From Bacteroidota bacterium (lineage in GTDB: Bacteria > Bacteroidota > Bacteroidia > UBA8524), in assembly GCA_003531115.1 (NCBI GenBank), contig DQHT01000154.1, positions 174 through 17,874 on the forward strand: 17,701 nucleotides of DNA, read 5' to 3'. This document shows positions 1 through 7,953 of the stretch, piece by piece. The notes beneath the pieces are model-generated. The model did not search any database and was not told where the DNA came from. It was given only the letters and a program-made list of their open reading frames with translations. Position 1 is the stretch's first letter. Every line of letters begins with the position of its first letter. Position numbers and translations under genes: made by a program.

Positions 1-111
1 ATTGGTTTGGGCTATGTACACCCGGATTATAGCAAGCCTGGAAGCAACGTATTCATCGAAATTCGCGACAAACAAATAAAAGCTGAGGTAAAAAAGATTC
101 CTTTTTTATAA
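1..111 (+). CDS. gcvT: Aminomethyltransferase (glycine cleavage T protein), C-terminal end only
   Basis: Frame 1 is open from the left edge and ends at TAA 109-111, giving the last 36 residues of a longer protein. The tail has the pattern of the GcvT C-terminal beta-barrel: an IGLGYV strand, a PGSNVFIEIRDK segment (family: PGT-x-hydrophobic-IR-x-K) and an AEVKKIPF ending. In the family this enzyme transfers the methylene group from the lipoyl H-protein to tetrahydrofolate. No catalytic residues lie in the visible part. The gene is cut only by the window edge. The next gene starts 9 bases downstream on the same strand, so the two may be co-transcribed. The identification rests on a short tail, hence moderate confidence. 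Confidence 0.75.
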   Translation: MGLGYVHPDYSKPGSNVFIEIRDKQIKAEVKKIPFL

Positions 112-120
112 ATTTACATT

Positions 121-573
121 ATGAAACTTTTCAATAATCTACTTGTTTTAACATTAGTGATTGGTCTCGCAGGTGCGTGTACCAAGCTCGAAGAGAGTCC
201 CGAACCGGGTACCGGCACTACCGGTGGAACCGGAGGAGGTGGCGCCACTGGCGATCCGGCTGTATACCTGGGTGTTTGGAAACAAACAGATAAGAAAAAA
301 GCCGGTACGTCCATTTTCGACGCCAACAATACGTTCACGGTAAAACTTGATGCAGCTGCCACGGCCACGTGGACATTTACGGATAGTGGGGTGGTTCAGC
401 CTAATGAGCCTGATGCCTATATTCTGAAAACAACGCCACTACCGGCTACGATCGATTTCGTCAAATACGGTAGCAGAGAGATCGTGTCAAAAACAGGATC
501 TCTGATCATATGGCAATGGAATGATCCAAAAGAAGGTGGCGCTTTGGTGGAGGAAACTCTGACCAAACAATAG
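121..573 (+). CDS. Small predicted lipoprotein with Gly/Thr-rich linker
   Basis: This 150-residue protein begins with a lipoprotein signal peptide: a short basic start, a hydrophobic stretch and the lipobox LAGAC with the acylated cysteine at residue 20. Residues about 28-44 are a low-complexity Gly/Thr linker (GTGTTGGTGGGG), typical of a tether between membrane anchor and folded domain. Residues about 47-150 look like a small beta-rich domain opening with YLGVWKQ, reminiscent of the lipocalin-like lipoproteins common in Bacteroidota; I cannot assign it to a named family. No catalytic motif is visible. It lies 9 bases after gcvT and is followed by a strong hairpin terminator, so it closes a transcription unit. 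Its function is unknown; location in the outer or inner membrane is inferred from the lipobox. Confidence 0.8.
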   Translation: MKLFNNLLVLTLVIGLAGACTKLEESPEPGTGTTGGTGGGGATGDPAVYLGVWKQTDKKKAGTSIFDANNTFTVKLDAAATATWTFTDSGVVQPNEPDAYILKTTPLPATIDFVKYGSREIVSKTGSLIIWQWNDPKEGGALVEETLTKQ

Positions 574-592
574 AGATCTATTCTTCAACAAT

Positions 593-1252
593 TTAAAGCC
601 TCTCCATTTGGAGGGGCTTTTTTATTTGGTTGGCAAAATCAAGCCAGTTGCCCATTTGCGCATGGAGGCACAGCATTTCTTCTTTGTTGAGTGCCGCTTG
701 TCCTGTTCGTTGAACAACCCGGTTCAGGGATTCTGCAAGGCCTTCATGCCGGGAATAATGACGAATAAATTCTGACTCAATAAACCCCTTATGTGCCTGG
801 GGGAATCTACCCATTTCTTCCTTTCCCGCCTGGAGCAAAAAACGCTCAAGGTCCTGGTAAGGAACCTGCCTCAGATCTCCATAAAAATGGTCGAGTGCAT
901 CAGTATGTCGATCCATGATGAGCCTGTCGAGCAGCATCTCTGCCAGCAGGTGGGCAAGGAACCACTTTCTCTGTTCTCCAAATAACCCCAGCTCCTGTAA
1001 TTTGGCCAGGTCTTTTTCTATTTTTAGCGTGGTCTCAGTAAAATAATGGCATTGATGAAACCACGTGTCGGCCTCATAATGACCCTGACATCCAAGCCAC
1101 AAGGCGCTATGACCCTCTGCAGGCTCCTGATGCACCATCCATTCCAGCTTTCTTCTTCCCTTAGCTGATCGCGACCAGTCGGGTAAGATCAGTCCGGTAT
1201 TGTGCCAGGGATCATCGTTGGCATAAAAAAAATGATGCGAAAGAAAATTCAT
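593..1252 (-). CDS. ACP phosphodiesterase-like (AcpH/DUF479-type) protein
   Basis: The 219-residue protein starts MNFLSHHFF, very like the MNFLAHLxL start of the AcpH (acyl carrier protein phosphodiesterase) family, and keeps the family's layout of polar residues in an all-helical protein: H6/H7, the LILPDWSR segment (D25), the G-x-x-x-H-x-x-x-D-x-x-F-H block (H58, D62, H66) and an AEMLLDRLIM helix near 104-113 followed by DRH. In AcpH such residues bind the metal that removes 4'-phosphopantetheine from holo-ACP. Activity on ACP is not established for this more distant version; a general role as a metal-dependent HD-like phosphohydrolase is possible. The gene starts 22 bases after icd, presumably in the same transcript. 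Its last ten codons carry the opposite-strand terminator hairpin. Confidence 0.6.
   Translation of the reverse strand: MNFLSHHFFYANDDPWHNTGLILPDWSRSAKGRRKLEWMVHQEPAEGHSALWLGCQGHYEADTWFHQCHYFTETTLKIEKDLAKLQELGLFGEQRKWFLAHLLAEMLLDRLIMDRHTDALDHFYGDLRQVPYQDLERFLLQAGKEEMGRFPQAHKGFIESEFIRHYSRHEGLAESLNRVVQRTGQAALNKEEMLCLHAQMGNWLDFANQIKKPLQMERL
595..624 (+). terminator. Rho-independent terminator of the lipoprotein gene
   Basis: An 11-bp stem (595-605 with 610-620, one G-T wobble) closes on an ATTT loop and runs into six Ts (618-623). It lies about 20 bases after the lipoprotein stop. It also lies inside the last codons of the gene on the opposite strand, so the two convergent genes overlap through it. 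Confidence 0.85.
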
Positions 1253-1274
1253 TCTTCAGGCCTAAGCCCAAATT

Positions 1275-2495
1275 TTAAGCCATCTTTTTCTGAAGGTTGG
1301 CATCCAGTTTATCCAAAAACGCTTCGGTAGTCAGGTATTGATCTCCTTTTACCTCATTTCCATAGATGCATACAGCCAGATCTTTGGTCATAAATCCTGA
1401 TTCTACGGTTTCAACACATACCTGCTCCAGGTTTTCACAGAAGCGGATAAGGTCGGCGTTGTTATCCAGTTTACCCCTGAAGGCAAGTCCTCTTGTCCAG
1501 GCAAAAATGGAGGCAATCGGATTCGTAGACGTGGCCTTACCCTGCTGGTGCTGGCGATAATGGCGGGTTACCGTTCCATGTGCTGCTTCCGCTTCCATGG
1601 TTTTTCCATCCGGAGTGATCAGAACAGAGGTCATGAGACCTAATGAGCCAAATCCTTGTGCTACCGTATCGGACTGTACATCGCCATCATAGTTTTTACA
1701 GGCCCAAACAAAATTGCCGTTCCATTTTAAGGCAGAGGCAACCATATCGTCAATTAACCTATGCTCGTAGGTGATGCCCAGAGCGTCCATTTTTGGTTTG
1801 TATTCCTGATATACCTCGGCAAAGATGTCCTTAAAACGTCCGTCATATTTTTTGAGGATGGTGTTTTTTGTGGAAAGATAGAGTGGCCATCCTTTGTTGA
1901 TCGTTTGATTGAAACAGGCATGAGCAAATCCACGGATGGATTCATCGGTATTGTACATGGCCAGTGCTACGCCATCGCCTTTGAAATTGTAAACTTCGTG
2001 TTCAATTACTGAACCGTCTTCCCCTTCGAACTTAATGGTAAGTTTTCCCTTTCCTTTGGTCACAAAGTCGCTGGCCCGGTACTGATCTCCAAAAGCGTGG
2101 CGACCGATACAAATGGGCGCTGTCCAGTTAGGAACAAGGCGGGGAATGTTTTTCATAACGATAGGTTCACGGAATACCGTGCCATCAAGAATATTCCGGA
2201 TCGTGCCATTTGGTGACTTCCACATCTGTTTGAGTCCGAACTCTTTCACCCGTTCTTCGTCGGGGGTAATGGTGGCACATTTGATACCTACATTGTATTT
2301 TTTAATTGCTTCAGCAGCATCAATGGTGATCTGGTCGTTCGTTTCATCACGTTTTTCCATGCCAAGATCATAGTAATGGATATCGACATCCAGATAAGGA
2401 AGGATCAATTTGTCCTTGATAAATTTCCAGATGACGCGGGTCATTTCATCGCCATCCAATTCTACTACAGGGTTTTGTACGTTAATTTTAGCCAT
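1275..2495 (-). CDS. icd: NADP-dependent isocitrate dehydrogenase, eukaryotic-like dimeric type
   Basis: This enzyme converts isocitrate plus NADP+ to 2-oxoglutarate, CO2 and NADPH in the TCA cycle. The 406-residue protein has full family length and aligns without offset to the human IDH1 numbering in the active site: [13 protein letters not shown] gives S94, N96 and R100, FREP gives R109, and [13 protein letters not shown] gives R132. These are the substrate-binding residues of the family. The IDDMVA segment in the middle and the [12 protein letters not shown]-binding stretch are also present. I chose the ATG at 2495 ([15 protein letters not shown]) because the family begins there; an upstream in-frame TTG at 2537 would add 14 non-family residues and overlap the upstream gene. 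A TAtaTTTG box at 2517-2524 fits a promoter of its own. It is followed 22 bases later by the AcpH-like gene. Confidence 0.96.
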   Translation of the reverse strand: MAKINVQNPVVELDGDEMTRVIWKFIKDKLILPYLDVDIHYYDLGMEKRDETNDQITIDAAEAIKKYNVGIKCATITPDEERVKEFGLKQMWKSPNGTIRNILDGTVFREPIVMKNIPRLVPNWTAPICIGRHAFGDQYRASDFVTKGKGKLTIKFEGEDGSVIEHEVYNFKGDGVALAMYNTDESIRGFAHACFNQTINKGWPLYLSTKNTILKKYDGRFKDIFAEVYQEYKPKMDALGITYEHRLIDDMVASALKWNGNFVWACKNYDGDVQSDTVAQGFGSLGLMTSVLITPDGKTMEAEAAHGTVTRHYRQHQQGKATSTNPIASIFAWTRGLAFRGKLDNNADLIRFCENLEQVCVETVESGFMTKDLAVCIYGNEVKGDQYLTTEAFLDKLDANLQKKMA

Positions 2496-2516
2496 TGAAA
2501 TTCGTTGTGAAAGCTT

Positions 2517-2524
2517 CAAATATA
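2517..2524 (-). promoter_or_regulatory. Candidate Bacteroidota -7 element of icd
   Basis: The minus strand reads TATATTTG, an exact match to TAnnTTTG, 21 bases before the icd ATG. I see no clear -33 TTTG at the usual spacing, so the element is partial. It supports initiation at 2495 rather than at the upstream TTG, which lies outside the predicted transcript. Confidence 0.45.
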
Positions 2525-2533
2525 GAATATAGG

Positions 2534-3736
2534 TCAACGCATTTTAAGGTATTCCCGTAATTTCTTGTCAAAACGGATCACGGCCTCCTTTCTGCTGACC
2601 AGTCCATACTGGGTCGAAACATAATAAGGGAAGGGGTCTTTCATCTGATTGAATTGATAATCATACACCACCAGGCCAAAACCCGATGAGGCGCCAAAGG
2701 CCTCGCTGTACGGGCTTCCAAATTCTGCGATCAGGATATCCGTCGTATCGGTTATGATAGAATCAGAATAAATATTGTTTTCATCAAAGACATTGCCTTC
2801 ATAATGCTCCCCGGCGATGGCGCTGCTCAGGGTATCATAGAAGAAACGCACTTCGCTGAAGGTATATCCCAGGCGAAAGGCCTCAATGGTCATTTGGTTT
2901 TCGGCCTCCACCTCTTCCCTGAGTTCCTTTGCATCTTCCGGATATCCGCTGTTCTCCAACATTTTTATCCGTTTTGCCTCCGTTTTCAGGCGAACCAGCA
3001 TAACAAGCGATTTGCGTTTAAAGTGGATAATATCCTCAGTCTTACCAATTTCCTTTTCTGATTCTTTTGCATTTGGCGCATTGATCTGAAAGCCCAAACC
3101 GATATCGAACTGCGAAAAGCGCCCTGAATTATAGGGGGCGATCTGATTATTGGTGAAGGAAAAAGTGTAAGAAGCCGCTATACTAAATCGGGGATTCAGT
3201 TTCAGCGAAGCACCAACATGGGCACCCAGATCGAAACGGCCCGTTCGTGAAGGGTCCTCAGGCAGCTTCGCATAACTTTTATTGTTCTCGGGTCGGCTTA
3301 CATATTTATTTAGCAAAAAGCTGGGGGTTAATCCGCCATAAAAACCCCAGGTTCTTTCGGTGCGGCTGGGGTAATAAAACAGGCTGACAGGGAGATCAAT
3401 ATAATACTCGCGGATACGCTGGATAAATAGTTCAAAGCTGTCGGTAGCATTTCGTGAATATGCCACGGTATTCGCTTTCACGCCCAGGCGCAAGTCGTAT
3501 TTTGGCTTTACCCTTCGTGCCGCATATACCCCGAATGCACCGTGGGCATTGACAAAATAAATTTCCCTGAATTGAGGTATGGAAGTCAGGTTCCCGTGAA
3601 CATATGTGGTGAAGGACCATACCGGGCTTATGTTCTGGTTTTGTCCGTAAACGGAATGACTACTCAAGCACGTGAGAATAAGGGGGAACAGAGCAGCTAA
3701 TTTGTAAATTTTCTTCACTTTAAGGCAAATATCCAT
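2534..3736 (-). CDS. Predicted outer-membrane beta-barrel protein with charged C-terminal part
   Basis: A 400-residue exported protein. Residues about 13-31 form a signal peptide ([13 protein letters not shown] ... VYGQ). Residues about 35-225 alternate aromatic and small residues in short strands ([54 protein letters not shown]), the pattern of the small outer-membrane beta-barrels (porin family, PorT-like) frequent in Bacteroidota. Residues about 228-275 are highly charged and helical, possibly a coiled coil, followed by a C-terminal region I do not recognise. Two starts are possible: ATG at 3736 ([12 protein letters not shown]), reported here, or GTG at 3718, which would give a more typical signal peptide, (M)[10 protein letters not shown]. 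It is divergent from the stress-protein gene. icd follows 38 bases downstream. The barrel assignment is inferred from strand pattern only. Confidence 0.7.
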   Translation of the reverse strand: MDICLKVKKIYKLAALFPLILTCLSSHSVYGQNQNISPVWSFTTYVHGNLTSIPQFREIYFVNAHGAFGVYAARRVKPKYDLRLGVKANTVAYSRNATDSFELFIQRIREYYIDLPVSLFYYPSRTERTWGFYGGLTPSFLLNKYVSRPENNKSYAKLPEDPSRTGRFDLGAHVGASLKLNPRFSIAASYTFSFTNNQIAPYNSGRFSQFDIGLGFQINAPNAKESEKEIGKTEDIIHFKRKSLVMLVRLKTEAKRIKMLENSGYPEDAKELREEVEAENQMTIEAFRLGYTFSEVRFFYDTLSSAIAGEHYEGNVFDENNIYSDSIITDTTDILIAEFGSPYSEAFGASSGFGLVVYDYQFNQMKDPFPYYVSTQYGLVSRKEAVIRFDKKLREYLKMR

Positions 3737-3763
3737 AATTATTCGAGCGAGGTGATTAATTTA

Positions 3764-3778
3764 GCTGAAAATTTCAGC
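3764..3778. promoter_or_regulatory. Perfect 7-bp inverted repeat, candidate operator
   Basis: GCTGAAA and TTTCAGC are perfect inverted copies around one central A, ending one base before the stress-protein ATG. A near-match to the -7 box, TAATTTAG at 3757-3764 (one mismatch to TAnnTTTG), abuts it. A protein bound here would cover the start region of the rightward transcript; it could also form a hairpin in the leader. Its role is inferred from position only. Confidence 0.4.
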
Positions 3779-3779
3779 C

Positions 3780-4604
3780 ATGCCATTTATCAAACGAATT
3801 CTTGTTCCCACGGATTTTTCAGAACCGGCTAAAAATGCCCTGCGTTATGCCGGATTGCTTGCTAAGTTGACCCAAGCTGAGGTAAAAGTGCTGCACGTTT
3901 TTAATGTCCCGGTTGTAGACCCATACATGCCCGGCGACACCCTTGAGCTTTTAATGCAGGAAGTAAAGTCGGCGAGTGAAACAAGAATGCAGGAACTGTT
4001 GGCTGAATTTCCCGGTCTGAGTGGTGAAACTTTGCATGGATTTGTGATCGACGATATCACCCGCTATGCCGAAGAGTGGAATGCCGATCTTATTGTTATC
4101 GGAACAACCGGTGCAACCGGAGCCGCCGGGGCGATCTTTGGCAGCAACGCTTCGGGCGTGTTGTCTCAATCCCCCATTAAAGTGCTGAGCATTCCCGCTT
4201 CCTATACCGAACATAAAGCTCCTAAAAGGATCTGTTATGCATCCGACTTCACCGGGCGCGAAGAACTTCCTTTTCAGATCTTTGTTGATATTTCCAGGGC
4301 ATGGAATACCCAGCTGGCTGTCCTCCACGTGCTGAGTGATGAGCCCGTATTTACTTCCGAAAAAGCAGAAGACATATACAAACGACTTGCGGCAACTGCC
4401 CATTTTGACCAGATGAGTTTTGATGAGATAAGCAGCAACGATGTTACCGCCGCGATAGAAACTTATGTTCAGGCTACGAATGTCGATATACTGGGTATGG
4501 CCGTGCATCGCCGCAATTTACTGGAGCGGATCTTCTCAAAAAGCAAAACCCGGATCATCGCCCATCATGCAAAAATTCCCTTACTCTCTATTAAAAAAGG
4601 ATAA
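3780..4604 (+). CDS. Universal stress protein, tandem UspA domains
   Basis: The 274-residue protein contains two fused Usp domains, residues about 3-139 and 148-272, each starting with the family's strand I-x-x-x-x-D-F (RILVPTDFSEPA; RICYASDFTG). Domain 1 keeps the ATP-binding signature G-2x-G-9x-G-S: G108, G111, G121, S122. Domain 2 lacks this signature (MAVHRRNLLERIFSKSKT), so nucleotide binding is expected only in domain 1. Tandem Usp proteins are common cytoplasmic stress and energy-status proteins, with partners usually unknown. The start is the first ATG, directly behind a palindromic candidate operator. The stop codon lies inside an A/T-rich inverted repeat that could end the transcript before mrp. 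Confidence 0.93.
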   Translation: MPFIKRILVPTDFSEPAKNALRYAGLLAKLTQAEVKVLHVFNVPVVDPYMPGDTLELLMQEVKSASETRMQELLAEFPGLSGETLHGFVIDDITRYAEEWNADLIVIGTTGATGAAGAIFGSNASGVLSQSPIKVLSIPASYTEHKAPKRICYASDFTGREELPFQIFVDISRAWNTQLAVLHVLSDEPVFTSEKAEDIYKRLAATAHFDQMSFDEISSNDVTAAIETYVQATNVDILGMAVHRRNLLERIFSKSKTRIIAHHAKIPLLSIKKG

Positions 4605-4612
4605 TCCTTTTT
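4594..4612 (+). terminator. A/T-rich inverted repeat over the usp stop codon, weak terminator candidate
   Basis: AAAAAGGAT (4594-4602) and ATCCTTTTT (4604-4612) are perfect inverted copies around a central A. A 7-bp stem of five A-T and two G-C pairs with an ATAAT loop and a T-run is possible; the usp stop TAA is in the loop. The low G-C content of the stem makes termination uncertain. Confidence 0.4.
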
Positions 4613-4619
4613 CGCTCAT

Positions 4620-4627
4620 TATCTTTG
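4620..4627 (+). promoter_or_regulatory. Candidate -7 element of mrp-nfu
   Basis: TATCTTTG is an exact TAnnTTTG match. Transcription would begin only a few bases before the mrp ATG at 4634, so the message would be nearly leaderless. No convincing -33 TTTG is present at the usual spacing. Confidence 0.45.
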
Positions 4628-4633
4628 CCGCAC

Positions 4634-5698
4634 ATGCTAAGTAAAGATAAAGTATTGGAAGCCCTGAGCCAGGTTATCGAACCTGACTTAAAAAAAGATC
4701 TGGTAAGCCTCGGAATGATCGAAAACCTCACGATCGATGGACGAAAAGTTCGCTTTACGATTGTGCTTACTACTCCTGCCTGTCCGCTCAAGGATTTAAT
4801 GCGTAACGCCTGTGTAAATGCGATCACATTAATGGTCGACAAAGGTGCTGAAGTGGAGATCGATTTTAGCTCGCGGGTGAATACCGTTCGTGAAAACAGC
4901 AATGTGCTTCAGGGTGTAAAAAATATTATCGCCGTTGCGTCCGGTAAGGGCGGGGTTGGTAAATCAACCGTAGCGGCAAACCTGGCCATCAGCCTCGTTC
5001 AGGAGGGAGCCAAAGTCGGCTTGCTCGATGCCGACATTTACGGCCCGTCTATACCCACCCTTTTCGGCGTTTCCAGCAGTCTGGAAATGGTTGAAGAAGA
5101 TGGGAAAAGCCTGATCGTGCCCATCGAACGAGAAGGGATCAAACTGCTTTCCATAGGTTTTATGATGAAACCCGGACAGGCTGTAGTATGGCGTGGTCCC
5201 ATGATCTCATCGGCCATCCGTCAGTTTATGAATGACGTGGCCTGGGGCGAGCTCGATTACCTGATCATTGACCTGCCTCCCGGAACCGGTGACATCCACC
5301 TGACCCTTGCCCAGCAGTTTCCGATAACCGGTGTTGTCATTGTAAGTACCCCTCAGGAAATGGCATTGACCGATGCCAGAAAAGCGATCGCCATGTTCCG
5401 CATGCAGGGAGCTACGGTTCCTTTGCTCGGAGTGGTAGAGAATATGAGCTATTTCAGTCCGGAAGATCAGCCTGAGAAAAAATACTACCTGTTTGGCCGG
5501 GGAGGTGGGGAGAAATTGGCGGTGGAATCCGAACTTCCACTCCTTGGTGAGATCCCCTTTACAGAGTCGGTTCGTGCCGATGGAGACGCCGGTATCAATG
5601 CCCTTGGAAGGAATAAGGAATATAGCGCAGCGTTTGCTAACTTTGCCGGAAACGTAGCCCGACAAATTGCCGTTAGAAATGCGGGAATGGCCATCTGA
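4634..5698 (+). CDS. mrp: Mrp/NBP35-family P-loop ATPase, Fe-S carrier
   Basis: The 354-residue protein has an N-terminal MIP18/DUF59 domain (about 3-85, with C50 in TTPACPL as in the family) and a ParA/MinD-like ATPase domain (about 93-345). Visible motifs are the deviant Walker A KGGVGKST (105-112) with its signature lysine K105, LLDADIYGPS (130-139), and the Walker B-type IIDLPPGTGD (211-220). In the family it holds and transfers Fe-S clusters in the cytoplasm. The paired CxxC of many ApbC/Mrp proteins is missing: the corresponding stretch (271-289) reads MSYFSPEDQPEKKYY before LFG. The ATG at 4634 is preferred over an in-frame TTG at 4625, which lies within the -7 box. nfu follows after 5 bases, supporting an Fe-S role. 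Confidence 0.93.
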   Translation: MLSKDKVLEALSQVIEPDLKKDLVSLGMIENLTIDGRKVRFTIVLTTPACPLKDLMRNACVNAITLMVDKGAEVEIDFSSRVNTVRENSNVLQGVKNIIAVASGKGGVGKSTVAANLAISLVQEGAKVGLLDADIYGPSIPTLFGVSSSLEMVEEDGKSLIVPIEREGIKLLSIGFMMKPGQAVVWRGPMISSAIRQFMNDVAWGELDYLIIDLPPGTGDIHLTLAQQFPITGVVIVSTPQEMALTDARKAIAMFRMQGATVPLLGVVENMSYFSPEDQPEKKYYLFGRGGGEKLAVESELPLLGEIPFTESVRADGDAGINALGRNKEYSAAFANFAGNVARQIAVRNAGMAI

Positions 5699-5703
5699 TC
5701 ATT

Positions 5704-5940
5704 ATGGAAACAACAGCGGTAAAAGATAAAATTGAAGAAGTACTGGAAGGGCTCCGGCCCTTTTTAAGGGCCGATGGCGGGGATGTTGAACTTGTGTCGG
5801 TGGAAAACCAGACCGTACGTTTGCGCCTGCTCGGGGCATGCCGCTCCTGTACCATGAGTCAAATGACCATGAAAGCAGGTATCGAGGAAGGTATAAAAAA
5901 AGCAATACCTGAAATTTTGTATGTCGAAGAGGTTAATTAA
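5704..5940 (+). CDS. nfu: NifU-like C-terminal domain Fe-S scaffold protein
   Basis: A 78-residue stand-alone Nfu domain. It carries the family core RPFLRADGGDVELV (18-31) and the cluster-ligating CxxC (C46-R-S-C49, in LLGACRSCTMS), followed by the amphipathic helix ending in a conserved EVN-like tail. Two molecules would hold a [4Fe-4S] cluster through these cysteines and pass it to apo-proteins. It lies 5 bases behind mrp in the same operon. Its length is that of the bare domain, without the N-terminal extensions of plant or enterobacterial versions. Confidence 0.93.
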   Translation: METTAVKDKIEEVLEGLRPFLRADGGDVELVSVENQTVRLRLLGACRSCTMSQMTMKAGIEEGIKKAIPEILYVEEVN

Positions 5941-5945
5941 GCAGC

Positions 5946-5976
5946 CTTGTCTAATTCATTGTGGTCATTATTTTTG
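5946..5976 (+). promoter_or_regulatory. Promoter of the parvulin-surA-moxR operon
   Basis: CTTG at 5946-5949, 19 bases, then TATTTTTG at 5969-5976 fits the Bacteroidota primary sigma consensus TTG-N19-TAnnTTTG. It lies just after the nfu stop and about 30 bases before the chosen ATG at 6007. It also argues against an in-frame TTG at 5947, which would sit inside the -33 element. Confidence 0.6.
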
Positions 5977-6006
5977 CTATCTCATTTTAAAAACCCAAAA
6001 CCTGTT

Positions 6007-7953
6007 ATGCGTTTAGCATTCTCTTGTCTCTTTGTTCTTTTCTTTTTCTTTCAAAGTGCCCGGGCACAACAAAATGCTCCCCTGTTTACTTATGGAAGCG
6101 ATACCGTGTATACCGAAGAATTCGTTCGGGTATTCCTGAAAAACAACAAAAAAGAAGAACAAACCGATTCCAGCCTGAAGGCTTATCTGAATCTGTACAT
6201 CAACTTTAAGCTAAAAGTAAAGGAAGCCGTTCAACTCGGAATGGCTGAAGATCCGGCATTTCAGCAGGAACTCGCGGGATACCGCGAACAACTGGCCCGG
6301 ACCTACATGACCGACACTTCCTTAACCACCATGCTCATGGCGGAAGCTTATGAACGGATGAAAACGGAGGTAAATGCTTCCCATATCCTGATCCTGGTAA
6401 GCCCAAATGCCCTTCCGAAAGATACCATGCGTGCTTATAACCGGATCAAAGAATTGCGCAATAAAGCCATTGCCGGGATGAATTTTGATACCCTGGCTTA
6501 TTACAATTCGGAAGACAATTCTGCCAAATCCAACTTTGGAAACCTGGGTTATTTTTCTGCCTTCGAAATGATCTATCCGTTTGAAACACAAGCCTTTCAA
6601 ACAAATACAGGAGAGATCTCCCAAATATTCCGCACCGAGTTTGGATATCATATTTTAAAGGTAAAAGACAAAAGGGCATACCGTGGTGAGGTTAAAGTTG
6701 CCCATTTAATGCTCCGCCTGAATACGAATGCCAAAGAAGAAGAGATTTTGGAATCCAAAAGGAAAATTGACAGCATTTATGGTCAATTGATCAACGGCGC
6801 CGATTGGGGCAAAATGGTGAGTTCCTATTCAGAAGATGCCAGCAGCATTCAAAATGGAGGGGAACTGAACTGGATCCGCACTAACTCGCCAGTGGCGCTG
6901 CCTTTTCGTGAGGCGGCATTTTCTATCGCTAATCCCGGTGAATATTCAAAACCTGTTCATACCGACTTCGGTTGGCATATTATCAAACTTATCGAAAAAC
7001 GTCCGCTTGCCTCGATGGATGAACTAAGTGAACGTTTGCGCATGCAGGTTAACCGGGAGCCGGAAAGGGTAAAAATGAGCCAGGAATCCCTGGTTGCCCG
7101 TTTTAAAATGGAAAATGGATTCGTCGAAAACAGCAAAAACCGCAATAGCCTGATCGCCCGCTTAGATTCTTCCATCCTCAAGGCCACCTTCAAGGCAGAA
7201 ATGAATGCGCACGCTGAAAATCCTTTGTTCCGGATTGGCGATCGCACCTTGTATGGCAAAGACTTCTATACTTATATTGAAAAATACCAGACCCCTCAGA
7301 GTGACATTAGCATCAACACAGCAGCTGAAAACCTCTATAAGGGATTTGTAGTGAATGAGGTACTTCGCTACCAGAATGACCATTTAGAAGAGAAATATCC
7401 TGATTTCCGTTATTTAATGCAGGAATACCACGACGGAATTCTGCTCTTTAATCTTACCCAGGCAAAAGTGTGGGACAAAGCGGTGCAGGACACTGCAGGA
7501 TTAAAAGCGTATTACGAAGCACACAAAACAGAACATGTCTGGGCTGACCGTGTACAGGCTAGTATCTATGAGTGCAACAGCAAAGAAGCGTACAAACAAA
7601 CCAAAAAGCTCCTGAAAAAAGGGGTGGCTGATGTGGAGATCTCCCAACAGGTGAATGAAAAAAATCCTTTGAGCCTGGTGATCAAACATTCCAAATTTGA
7701 ACGGGGAGAAAACCCACAGGTAGATGCCGTTCAATGGAAGCCCGGAACCTATACGGTAAAAACCGAAGACGGGAAATATTATCTGATCAAAATTTCCGAA
7801 TTTGTTCCGGCTGCACCAAAAGCCTTCAAAGAGGTGAAAGGGATCATGACCGGTAAATATCAGGACGAATTAGAGAAACAGTGGATCGAAGACCTGAAAA
7901 GCCGGTATCCGGTTTCTGTGAACGATGACATTTTAAACTCAATATTGGATTAA
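6007..7953 (+). CDS. Periplasmic multidomain parvulin peptidyl-prolyl isomerase
   Basis: A 648-residue exported foldase. A signal peptide covers 1-20 (MRLAFSCLFVLFFFFQSARA, cut before QQ). A SurA_N/PpiD-like helical region (about 30-120) precedes two PpiC-type parvulin domains: about 122-222, with H126 (ASHILI) and H215 (EFGYHIL), and about 230-331, with H233 (VAHLML) and H324 (DFGWHII). A further helical region is followed by a degenerate third parvulin-like segment (about 515-620; VQASIYEC ... GKYYLIKISEF) lacking the histidines. It would isomerise X-Pro bonds and hold outer-membrane proteins in the periplasm. ATG 6007 is chosen because it gives a perfect signal peptide and follows a good promoter. 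The next gene's ATG overlaps its stop by one base. Confidence 0.92.
   Translation: MRLAFSCLFVLFFFFQSARAQQNAPLFTYGSDTVYTEEFVRVFLKNNKKEEQTDSSLKAYLNLYINFKLKVKEAVQLGMAEDPAFQQELAGYREQLARTYMTDTSLTTMLMAEAYERMKTEVNASHILILVSPNALPKDTMRAYNRIKELRNKAIAGMNFDTLAYYNSEDNSAKSNFGNLGYFSAFEMIYPFETQAFQTNTGEISQIFRTEFGYHILKVKDKRAYRGEVKVAHLMLRLNTNAKEEEILESKRKIDSIYGQLINGADWGKMVSSYSEDASSIQNGGELNWIRTNSPVALPFREAAFSIANPGEYSKPVHTDFGWHIIKLIEKRPLASMDELSERLRMQVNREPERVKMSQESLVARFKMENGFVENSKNRNSLIARLDSSILKATFKAEMNAHAENPLFRIGDRTLYGKDFYTYIEKYQTPQSDISINTAAENLYKGFVVNEVLRYQNDHLEEKYPDFRYLMQEYHDGILLFNLTQAKVWDKAVQDTAGLKAYYEAHKTEHVWADRVQASIYECNSKEAYKQTKKLLKKGVADVEISQQVNEKNPLSLVIKHSKFERGENPQVDAVQWKPGTYTVKTEDGKYYLIKISEFVPAAPKAFKEVKGIMTGKYQDELEKQWIEDLKSRYPVSVNDDILNSILD

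Noticed and set aside
3951-4508. 185-codon leftward ORF opposite the stress-protein gene
   Set aside because: The plus-strand Usp domains with ATP motif explain this DNA; the antisense product has no motif or family pattern.
5207-5665. 152-codon leftward ORF opposite mrp
   Set aside because: It lies wholly within the clearly recognised Mrp ATPase domain.
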